Shown here: piece after piece, positions 1-5,883 of the stretch
How positions within the stretch are numbered: position 1 is the stretch's first letter
Layout of the letters: every line of letters starts with the position of its first letter
Assembly: GCA_026713745.1 (NCBI GenBank)
Contig: JAPONU010000062.1
Coordinates: forward strand, 1 to 8,019
Direction of reading: 5' to 3'
Origin: a bacterium
GTDB lineage: Bacteria; Actinomycetota; Acidimicrobiia; Acidimicrobiales; CATQHL01
DNA length: 8,019 nt
Position numbers and translations under genes: made by a program
The notes under the pieces: generated by a model
Seen by the model: only the letters and a program-made list of their open reading frames with translations
The model's database searches: none
What the model was told of the DNA's origin: nothing

Positions 1-7
1 GGCCTGT

Positions 8-934
8 TCAGGTGTTCGGCACGGGGATCTCGCCCGCCGGGAAGGCCACCGCCGATCCGAAGTCCCCGGGGCCGATCATGGTGGGCGACGCGTTGGCGAG
101 CATCAACAACCCGCCCTCGCGTTCGATGGTGAAGTCCTCGAGCCGCTCGCCGGTGGCAGGGCAGTCGAGTTGGGCAACAGGTCCCGGCTCGATGGGATGT
201 CCGACATGTCCGGTCGCGTAGCGCGAAGTCAGAACGCCCACCTGCGATGGCATGTACAGGTGCACGTCGCCCTCGATGAGCGGGACGGTGCGCGGGCCGG
301 TGGATCTGCCGGCGAGTTGCCCCCGGTGGCGGAGCACGTTGAGGCAGCCCTCCACGCCGACGGTGGGATCGCCGAGCGCGCCGCCGCCGAACTCGACGAG
401 GGCAGCGGTTCCTCCGGCGTCGGCGACGGCTTTGCAGAGCTGCCCGGGTTGGCCGAAATTGCAGACGACCGGGGTATAGCCGAACGACGCCGTGAATTCG
501 GGATCCCCATAGTCGTAGGAATACCAGAGAGCCATGGTCGGTGTCCCCGAGTGCAGATCCACGACGCAGTCGGTTCGCTCGGTCAATTCACTGATGAGGG
601 CAGCAGCCACCTGGTTCGTGAGAAAGCCTTGAGGGGAACCGGGAAAGACCCTGTTGAGATAGAGGTGGTCAGGGCTGACGCGGGTCCCCACCTCCAGCGC
701 CGGGGGATTCGCCGCGGGACAGAGCACCACGGTGCCGGCAAGGTCGGTCGAGGACTCGAGTCGCTGCAACAATCCCCACAGCGCCATGACGCCCAACGGC
801 TTGTCCCCGAAGATGCCCGACACGAAGGCGGTGGTCGGTCCGGGGCGCGAGCCGGTGACCTCGACGAAGCGAAGGTTCCAGGGTTGGCCGTCGGCGCGCC
901 GGGCGACGGGCACGTCCCAACGTCGGATGCTCAT
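8..934 (-). CDS. Aspartoacylase / succinylglutamate desuccinylase-like protein (M14-type fold), altered zinc site
   Basis: The 308-residue product resembles the AstE/AspA branch of zinc carboxypeptidase-like hydrolases, which cleave N-acyl amino acids or related amides. Visible family landmarks are LNRVFPG (residues 92-98), VVDLHSG with the zinc-ligand His127, and ALVEFGGG with the expected catalytic Glu180. The first zinc motif, normally G-x-H-G-x-E, reads GIFGDK at 40-45, so the usual His and Glu ligands are Phe42 and Lys45. The protein may therefore bind metal differently, act on an unusual substrate, or have lost hydrolysis. The ATG start overlaps the stop of the upstream oxidoreductase gene as ATGA and has no good Shine-Dalgarno, so translation is probably coupled. 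The frame is open further upstream, but that part has no family similarity and lies inside the neighbouring gene. Family fold is fairly certain; the reaction is unknown. Confidence 0.85.
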   Translation of the reverse strand: MSIRRWDVPVARRADGQPWNLRFVEVTGSRPGPTTAFVSGIFGDKPLGVMALWGLLQRLESSTDLAGTVVLCPAANPPALEVGTRVSPDHLYLNRVFPGSPQGFLTNQVAAALISELTERTDCVVDLHSGTPTMALWYSYDYGDPEFTASFGYTPVVCNFGQPGQLCKAVADAGGTAALVEFGGGALGDPTVGVEGCLNVLRHRGQLAGRSTGPRTVPLIEGDVHLYMPSQVGVLTSRYATGHVGHPIEPGPVAQLDCPATGERLEDFTIEREGGLLMLANASPTMIGPGDFGSAVAFPAGEIPVPNT

Positions 935-1956
935 GGCTGTGGCTGCATGCGGGGGATCACGGCGCTGCCGATGGAATCGATGACGTCCAGTGTGGCCTCC
1001 AGCGACGGCCCCTGGAAGTGGCGCAGGCGCAGGAGCATCTCCTCGGGGTTCAGTGTCTCCTGCCATTCCTCGAGTTGCGCCAGCCAGGTGTCGGTGGATC
1101 CGCACAGCACCCGGTCGGGGAGGACGTGGCTGAGTTGCAGGTCGGCGGGGCCGGCCACGTCCGCCAGCCAGGGATCGAAGCGCTCGTCGTAGGCGTTGCC
1201 ACGCTCGAAGTACACCCGCGAGTAGCCGAGCACGTGCGGACCGTAGGTGGCGCGTGCCGCCTCGTCGGTCTCGTCCATCCACGCCTCCCGGAAGAGCACG
1301 ATGCGGGGCTCCTTGCCGGCGGCTTCACACTCGGAGCGGTACACGTCCGCCAGGTGGCTGATCCAGCGCCCGCTGCGGATGGGATCGGTGATCCATCCGT
1401 CGGCCATGCGCGCCGCTCTGCGAACTCCGGGAACGCTCCAAGCGCCGATGAACACCTCCAGGTTGTCCTCGCCGAGTGCGGAGTCTCGTCGCGGCACGGT
1501 GCCCTGCCAGGGGTCGGGGACCTCAACCAGGCGGCCCGACCGGAACGCCTCGATGACCTCCATGCCGACGTCCATACGTGTCTTGCGCTCGTCGAGCGCC
1601 ACACCGAACGGTTCGAAGTCACCGCTGAAGTAGCCGACGCCGGTGGTGAGACGGAAGCGTCCGGGGAAGACGGCGTCGAGCACCGAGGCGTCCTCGGCAA
1701 CCGTCACGGGATGATGCACCGGCAGGACGGTGACGCACGTGCCGAACAGCATCTGCCGGGTAGCCGCCAGCCCGAGTGCGCAGAGCAGCATCGGGCTTGT
1801 GGTGTAGGTGGTGTCGCCCGAGTGCTTCTCGCCGGTGTAGGCGCCGTACCACCCGGCAGCCTCGGCGGTGCGGCACTCGGCGAGGAACCCGTCGATGTCG
1901 AGACGGCGCTCGCCGCCCTCGAGTCTCTGGACGGCGGGGGCGATGCTGAACCTCAT
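931..1956 (-). CDS. LLM-class flavin-dependent oxidoreductase (luciferase-like monooxygenase family)
   Basis: The 341-residue product has the length and pattern of bacterial luciferase-like TIM-barrel oxidoreductases, cytoplasmic enzymes that use FMN or F420. Recognisable pieces are the N-terminal strand MRFSIAP, the helix AECRTAEAAGWYGAYTGEKH near residues 26-45 (the place of the usual E-H-H/E-x-H signature), LPVHHPVTVAEDASVLDAVFPGRF-like core sequence around 85-110, TTGVGYFSGDFEPFGV just after it, and IGAWSVPGVRRAARMADGWI near 195-215, which is the typical place for substrate and cofactor contacts. The ATG at 1954-1956 has a weak GGGAA six bases upstream. Although the frame stays open upstream, the extension would overlap the preceding gene and lacks family sequence. 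It sits 26 bases after the barrel-protein gene and overlaps the hydrolase-like gene by 4 bases, so all three are probably one operon. Substrate and cofactor (FMN or F420) cannot be decided. Confidence 0.9.
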   Translation of the reverse strand: MRFSIAPAVQRLEGGERRLDIDGFLAECRTAEAAGWYGAYTGEKHSGDTTYTTSPMLLCALGLAATRQMLFGTCVTVLPVHHPVTVAEDASVLDAVFPGRFRLTTGVGYFSGDFEPFGVALDERKTRMDVGMEVIEAFRSGRLVEVPDPWQGTVPRRDSALGEDNLEVFIGAWSVPGVRRAARMADGWITDPIRSGRWISHLADVYRSECEAAGKEPRIVLFREAWMDETDEAARATYGPHVLGYSRVYFERGNAYDERFDPWLADVAGPADLQLSHVLPDRVLCGSTDTWLAQLEEWQETLNPEEMLLRLRHFQGPSLEATLDVIDSIGSAVIPRMQPQP

Positions 1957-1982
1957 TGCCGATTCCCAGCGGGCCGGATGCC

Positions 1983-2690
1983 TCAGACCGTCCAGTTCGT
2001 GGCGTTGAGCAACGTGGCGCTGAGGGCGGCGACGTTGTACGCCAGGTTCGAGACGTCCGGCCCGAGCGCGTCGCCGTACCGGGCGACCACGGTGCCGGGG
2101 TCGCCGTCGCCGGCGGCCTCGGTGACGGTCGCCCACTCCGTGAGGATGATCCACTCCGGCTGTGACGACGGGAACAGCGGGTGCTTGCCGTGCTGGCGCG
2201 CGACGCGCCCCGCAATGAACCCCGGGCCGCCGGCCTGGCGCGGGGCCTCGACATCGCGGTACCAGGACAGGAACCGCTCCTCGGCGCCGTCGGCGATGTC
2301 GAGCCGCAGCGTGGACACCACCGGCGACGTCACCGCTCCGCGGCGCGCCGGGCGGTCCGCCGGTTGCAGGGCGGACTCGGGGACGCCCGCGGTCAGCACC
2401 TGGGAGTAGGTCGTGTTGGAGTGGTTGCTGATCTTGTGCAGTACCTCGTTCATCAACTGCTGATCGTCCCGGCGGACGTCGTTGTAGGCGTCGGAGGAGA
2501 AGATCGCCACGTTGGGCACCTCGTAGACGTTGCAGATGAGCGGCCCGCCGACGACCGAGTGATAGGCGTTGCAACTGTGGAATCCGGCGGCGATGAGGTC
2601 CGGGCCGTGGCGCGTGTCGTACCACTTCACGAACTCGCCGAGGTAGCCGTCCTCGACGTCCATACGCACCACGTAGAGCAGGGGAAGCAC
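1983..2690 (-). CDS. Tandem dimeric alpha/beta-barrel domain protein (ferredoxin-like repeat, EthD/ABM-like)
   Basis: This 235-residue protein contains two similar halves, roughly residues 4-110 and 125-225. Each half opens with a beta strand (LLYVVRMDVEDG; STLRLDIADG) followed by a helix carrying a W-Y motif (FVKWYDTRHGPDL; FLSWYRDVEAPRQ), then a Gly-Phe turn and a closing strand (NVYEV; ILTEWATV). This is the layout of dimeric alpha/beta-barrel domains such as EthD, ABM or Dabb types, here duplicated so one chain could form a barrel alone. The first half keeps the His in T-R-H-G-P while the second has E-A-P instead, so only one pocket may be active. The GTG at 2690 is chosen because the first strand would be lost if the in-frame ATG at 2663 were used, and because a -10-like element places the transcript start almost on it. 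It is the first gene of the minus-strand operon. Function unknown. Confidence 0.75.
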   Translation of the reverse strand: MLPLLYVVRMDVEDGYLGEFVKWYDTRHGPDLIAAGFHSCNAYHSVVGGPLICNVYEVPNVAIFSSDAYNDVRRDDQQLMNEVLHKISNHSNTTYSQVLTAGVPESALQPADRPARRGAVTSPVVSTLRLDIADGAEERFLSWYRDVEAPRQAGGPGFIAGRVARQHGKHPLFPSSQPEWIILTEWATVTEAAGDGDPGTVVARYGDALGPDVSNLAYNVAALSATLLNATNWTV

Positions 2691-2698
2691 GGTTGCTG

Positions 2699-2707
2699 AC
2701 GCTAGCA
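2699..2707 (-). promoter_or_regulatory. Candidate extended -10 promoter of the minus-strand operon
   Basis: Reading the minus strand, TGC-TAGCGT gives an extended -10 with the TAnnnT pattern of actinobacterial housekeeping promoters; the hexamer lies at 2704-2699. A start site about seven bases after the hexamer falls near 2692, two bases before the GTG at 2690. No Shine-Dalgarno is seen before that GTG, so a leaderless transcript is plausible. No convincing -35 is visible at 17-18 bases spacing, and short motifs like this occur by chance. Confidence 0.4.
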
Positions 2708-2723
2708 GCGGCTCCCGGCGAAC

Positions 2724-2757
2724 CTGTGGCTCGTGCTAGTGTCCACAGCCTGTGTGG
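2724..2757. promoter_or_regulatory. Candidate operator: repeated CTGTGG / CCACAG half-sites around the -10
   Basis: CTGTGG at 2724-2729 is the exact inverse of CCACAG at 2743-2748, and together they flank the TAGTGT hexamer. A further TGTGG at 2753-2757 makes CCACA-N5-TGTGG with the second site. Half-sites spaced this way over a promoter could bind a dimeric repressor (LacI or GntR type are common for sugar importers), but no regulator gene is in the window and the arms are short. Chance occurrence is possible. Confidence 0.25.
2734..2742 (+). promoter_or_regulatory. Candidate extended -10 promoter of the transporter operon
   Basis: TGC-TAGTGT has a TGn extension plus a TAnnnT hexamer at 2737-2742. 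It predicts a start site near 2749 and a leader of about 64 bases before the lipoprotein ATG at 2813. The expected -35 position (about 2713-2719) is GC-only and does not match TTGACA, so the promoter would depend on the extended -10 or on an activator. It lies about 35 bases from the opposing -10 on the other strand. Confidence 0.45.
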
Positions 2758-2801
2758 CCGGGGCGAGCGTCTCCGGCCCGACGTTCCGGTGGGACCGAAC
2801 A

Positions 2802-2807
2802 AGGGGA
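2802..2807 (+). promoter_or_regulatory. Ribosome binding site of the substrate-binding protein
   Basis: AGGGGA within AAGGGGAAG lies five bases before the ATG at 2813. It decides the start: the same frame is open back to 2693, but the upstream residues are not a signal peptide, whereas the ATG gives an immediate one. Confidence 0.7.
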
Positions 2808-2812
2808 AGATC

Positions 2813-4303
2813 ATGCGTCGGTATCGTTCGTTCAAGCTTGTCGGGCTGTTCGTTGCAGTCGCTCTGGCGGCCGCGGCCTGCGGGGGTGCCGACGACGGCG
2901 CTTCCGCGGACATCGACGCCGCAATGAGCGCGGCCACGGGTGCGGGGGCCGCTGCAACATCCGCGATCGGCGAGGCCTCCGACGCCGCGGCTGCGGCGGA
3001 CGTGGCCCTGGCAGCCGCCCAGGAGGCGCAGGCCGCCGCGGAGTTGGCTCAGGCCACGGCCTCGGGCAACCAGGCGGCGGTGGCTGCGGCGGAGGAGGCC
3101 CTCGCCGATGCCCAGGCCACAGCTGACGCGGCGCGCGCCGATGCGGCCGCGGCCCAGCAGGAAGCCGATGAGGCGCGCGCGGCGGCCGCCGAGGCCGCCG
3201 AGGCGGCGGCAGCCCCGCCGCCCGAGGACCCGATCGTGGCCGAGGCCCGGCGCGTCACCGCGGCGGCGCTCGCCGGCATGGTGACGTCGTTGAAGGAGAC
3301 CGGCAACACGCCGTCGGACGTCACGGGCTTGACCACCTGGGGCGGCCCTTCATCCTCGCCGGCACCGCCCAGCGGGGTCAGCCTGATCACCATCCCCTGC
3401 GCTCCGGTGCCGCCGTGCTCGACGGTCAGTGACTACGTGGACGCGGTCGCCGCCGAGTTGGGGTGGGAGCACGAGACGATCGCCGGGCTTGGAACGCCGG
3501 AGAGCTACGTCGAGGCGTTCGACAACGCCATCGCCAAGGGTCCCGACGTGATCCTGGGAGCGGCTGCGCCCGGTGCACTCGTGGGTGACCGGCTCGATCT
3601 GGCCGCCGACGCCGGAATCATCACGATCTCCCTCGCCGACCTCCCCGAACCCGACCCGGACGCCCTGGCCGCCTATGACGCCTACGTCTCGCTGCGCAGC
3701 CCCCTGCTGGGCGCCCTGCAGGCGTTCGCGGTCATCGCCGACTCGGGCGGTACGGCCAATGTGAGCATGATCCGCGACGCCACGTTCCCGACTCTGGCCG
3801 CCACCGCCGATGAGATCGAGCAGATCATGGCGCAGTGCGCGGGCTGCTCGTTGCACATCCAGGACTGGCTCATCACCGATGCGTTCGATCCCGCGGCGGT
3901 GGACGGCATCATCAGCGGGATCCTCGCCCAGAACCCCGGCGTCGAGTACCTGTTCATGCCGTACTCGCTGGGCGACACCGCCGTGATCGAGTCGCTGCGC
4001 ACCGCGGGCCGCTCCGACGTGAAGGTCCTGCACAAGGATCCCAACGACGAGGGCCTCACCAACGTGATCAACGGCGGCGCCTGGCTGACGGCTGCATCGT
4101 CGCTGGAATGGCTGGCTTGGGCCGGCATCGACCAGGCCATCCGCGGGCTGACCGGCGAGCCGTTCCTCGGCGCCCTGGATCTCGGGATCGGCGTGCTCCT
4201 CTTCGATGCGTCCAACGCGCCGAGCGACCTGGCCCAGGATCAGGCGTTCGCCGACATCGTTGACTTCCGTGCGGAGTACCGGGGCCTCTGGGGCATCGGC
4301 TAG
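2813..4303 (+). CDS. ABC transporter substrate-binding lipoprotein (sugar-type periplasmic binding fold) with alanine-rich stalk
   Basis: The 496-residue product is the solute receptor of the importer encoded directly downstream. Residues 1-22 are a lipoprotein signal peptide (basic MRRYRSFK, hydrophobic core, LAAAA) with Cys23 as the likely lipidation site; the -3 residue is Ala rather than Leu. Residues 32-134 are extremely alanine rich (56 of 103 by hand count) with regularly spaced Glu, Gln, Asp and Arg and only one Gly-Asn break, which suggests a long helix or coiled coil, ending at a PPPEDP hinge. The binding domain, about 140-496, looks like the RbsB-type (Peripla_BP_4) fold: VSLITIPC at the first strand, DAVAAELGWEHETIAG, IAKGPDVILGAA, and NPGVEYLFMPY. 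Two cysteine pairs (C196/C202 and C342/C345) could form disulfides. Typical relatives are about 320-400 residues, so the excess is the stalk. Ligand unknown. Confidence 0.88.
   Translation: MRRYRSFKLVGLFVAVALAAAACGGADDGASADIDAAMSAATGAGAAATSAIGEASDAAAAADVALAAAQEAQAAAELAQATASGNQAAVAAAEEALADAQATADAARADAAAAQQEADEARAAAAEAAEAAAAPPPEDPIVAEARRVTAAALAGMVTSLKETGNTPSDVTGLTTWGGPSSSPAPPSGVSLITIPCAPVPPCSTVSDYVDAVAAELGWEHETIAGLGTPESYVEAFDNAIAKGPDVILGAAAPGALVGDRLDLAADAGIITISLADLPEPDPDALAAYDAYVSLRSPLLGALQAFAVIADSGGTANVSMIRDATFPTLAATADEIEQIMAQCAGCSLHIQDWLITDAFDPAAVDGIISGILAQNPGVEYLFMPYSLGDTAVIESLRTAGRSDVKVLHKDPNDEGLTNVINGGAWLTAASSLEWLAWAGIDQAIRGLTGEPFLGALDLGIGVLLFDASNAPSDLAQDQAFADIVDFRAEYRGLWGIG
2906..3214 (+). 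other. Alanine-rich low-complexity segment encoding a predicted helical stalk
   Basis: This part of the lipoprotein gene codes for residues 32-134, about 54 percent alanine by hand count, and is dominated by GCC/GCG/GCA codons with interspersed GAG, CAG and GAC. It begins shortly after the lipidated cysteine and ends at a triple proline. The pattern of small residues with periodic charged residues resembles alanine-zipper helices such as that of Lpp, though no strict heptad was proven. Repetitive codons here are prone to length change by slippage. Confidence 0.7.
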
Positions 4304-4322
4304 TCCGCAACGGGCCGCACAG

Positions 4323-5837
4323 GTGACCGCGACAGGGCGGGTCCCGCAGGGAGACCGGCCTGTCGCGGGCCGCTTCAGCGGCGTGACCAAGGTCTACGGC
4401 GGTACGGTCGCGCTTGCCGAGGCCGACTTCGAGGTCTGGGCCGGGGAGATCCACGGGCTGCTCGGAGAGAACGGCGCCGGAAAGTCCACGCTGGTCAAGA
4501 TCGCCGCCGGTGTGGAAATCCCCGATGCCGGCGAGGTGGAGTTGTTCGGCGAGGTCCTTCCGCCCGGTTTCGGCCCCGACGCGGTCGCCCGGCGTGGTTG
4601 CGCCTTCATCCACCAGCAGCACGGCCTCGTGGGCGCACTGACAATCGCGGAGAACGTGGCGCTGACGGCCGGGTTCCCGTGCCGCGCAGGCCGCATCGAT
4701 CGCACCGAACTCCGCGCCCGGGCAGCGAGTGCCCTGGCTCGCATGGGTGTTGATCTCGACGTGGACACCGAGGTTGCCGACCTGCCGATCGCGCTGCGGG
4801 CGCAGGTCGCGATCGCCCGGGCGGTCGCCGCGAATGCCAGGCTCCTGGTTCTCGACGAGCCGACGGCCAGCCTGCACGCCGGCGCCGTGCGCGACCTGTT
4901 CTCGATCCTGCGCCGGCTGCGATCCGAGGGCGTGGCCATCGTCCTGATCACGCATCGCATCGACGAGGTGATGGGGATCTGCGACCGGGTGAGTGTCATC
5001 CGCGACGGCAGGACGGTGGCCACCAGGGACATCGCGGAACTCTCGGAGTCCGAGCTGGTGACCCTGATCGTCGGGCGTGAGGTGGCGCCTGTGGCGGTCG
5101 GCGCGCAGGCCGCGGCGCGGACCGACGTGCTGTCGGTGCGCGAGTTGGAGGGCCGCGGGTTCGGACCGTTCTCGCTGTCGCTGCGGGAAGGCGAGATGGT
5201 TGCCATCACTGGTCTGGCCGACTCGGGGCACCACGCGTTCGGTCGGATGCTGTTCGGCCTGGAGCCGGCCACCGGCGGGTCGATGGATCTGGACGGTCGG
5301 GAGTTCCGGCCCGCCGACCCCACCGAGGCGATGGCCGCCGGCATCGCCTACGTCCCCGCTGACCGCGTCGAAGAGGGCGCTGCTACCGAGTTGACGCTGC
5401 GCGAGAACATCTTCATGAATCCCGACAAGCCGTCCCTGCGACGGATCCGCGGGCGCGCCGAGAGGGGACAGGCGCGATCGCTGCTGGAACGGTTCGACGT
5501 CCGCCCGCCCGAGCCCGAGGCCGAACTCTCCACCTTGTCGGGCGGCAACGCCCAGAAGGTCGTCATCTCCAAGTGGTTGCGCAAGCGGCCCCGCCTGCTT
5601 GTCCTCGTGGAACCCACGGGCGCGGTCGACGTGGGCGCCCGCGCCGAGATCTACACCAAGATCAGGGGTGTGCTGGCCGAGGGGACGAGCGTCCTGCTGA
5701 TCAGTTCGGACTTCGAGGAGATCGCGCAGGTTGCCGACCGGGTGGCGGTCCTGCACCGCGGCCGCCTCATCGAGTCGATCTCCCGGCGCGACCTCACCGA
5801 GGACGCCATCAGCAGCGCCGTGTACCGGGCAGCGTGA
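4323..5837 (+). CDS. CUT2-type sugar ABC transporter ATP-binding protein (two fused ATPase domains)
   Basis: The 504-residue product matches the RbsA/MglA/XylG layout of two ATPase domains in one chain, the cytoplasmic motor of the importer. Domain 1 (about 15-245) has Walker A GENGAGKST (48-56), Q-loop region FIHQQHGLVG, Walker B LLVLDEP (D178, E179) and switch His211 in LITHR, but its signature segment is LPIALRAQ (154-161) instead of LSxGQ/LSVAQQ. Domain 2 (about 255-504) has an intact LSGGNAQK signature (405-412) but a degenerate Walker A (GLADSGHHAF, 297-306), a Walker B reading LVLVEP with Val429 in place of Asp, and Ser in place of the switch His. The GTG start lies 20 bases after the lipoprotein stop and gives the family length; the Shine-Dalgarno is weak. 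Earlier in-frame starts lie inside the upstream gene. GTG at 4383 is too late, as it would trim the first strand. Confidence 0.93.
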   Translation: MTATGRVPQGDRPVAGRFSGVTKVYGGTVALAEADFEVWAGEIHGLLGENGAGKSTLVKIAAGVEIPDAGEVELFGEVLPPGFGPDAVARRGCAFIHQQHGLVGALTIAENVALTAGFPCRAGRIDRTELRARAASALARMGVDLDVDTEVADLPIALRAQVAIARAVAANARLLVLDEPTASLHAGAVRDLFSILRRLRSEGVAIVLITHRIDEVMGICDRVSVIRDGRTVATRDIAELSESELVTLIVGREVAPVAVGAQAAARTDVLSVRELEGRGFGPFSLSLREGEMVAITGLADSGHHAFGRMLFGLEPATGGSMDLDGREFRPADPTEAMAAGIAYVPADRVEEGAATELTLRENIFMNPDKPSLRRIRGRAERGQARSLLERFDVRPPEPEAELSTLSGGNAQKVVISKWLRKRPRLLVLVEPTGAVDVGARAEIYTKIRGVLAEGTSVLLISSDFEEIAQVADRVAVLHRGRLIESISRRDLTEDAISSAVYRAA

Positions 5838-5883
5838 GGCGTGAGCGCGCGGTGAGATCCGATCCACCCACGGCGCGTTGGCG

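Noticed and set aside
935..1282. N-terminal extension of the aspartoacylase-like gene into the LLM gene
   Set aside because: The extra residues have no family match, and the ATGA overlap at 931-934 is a typical coupled start.
1018..2409. Long plus-strand open frame opposite the LLM oxidoreductase and barrel genes
   Set aside because: It is antisense to two well-supported genes, has no recognisable family sequence and is biased to residues expected from reading high-GC codons backward.
2693..2812. Earlier start for the substrate-binding lipoprotein
   Set aside because: It would bury the signal peptide 40 residues inside the protein. The ATG at 2813 has a good ribosome binding site and begins the signal peptide directly.
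1957..2937. N-terminal extension of the LLM oxidoreductase across the barrel gene and intergenic region
   Set aside because: The frame is open, but the extension is Arg/Pro-rich shadow sequence overlapping a better gene. Family homology starts exactly at the ATG at 1956.
2906..3214. Tandem DNA repeat or satellite
   Set aside because: The alanine-rich codons give a repetitive look, but no exact repeat unit recurs. It is better described as a biased coding segment.
4068..5867. Long minus-strand open frame opposite the ABC ATPase gene
   Set aside because: The plus strand carries clear ATPase motifs throughout. The antisense product has low-complexity His/Arg/Asp-rich sequence typical of a GC-driven shadow.
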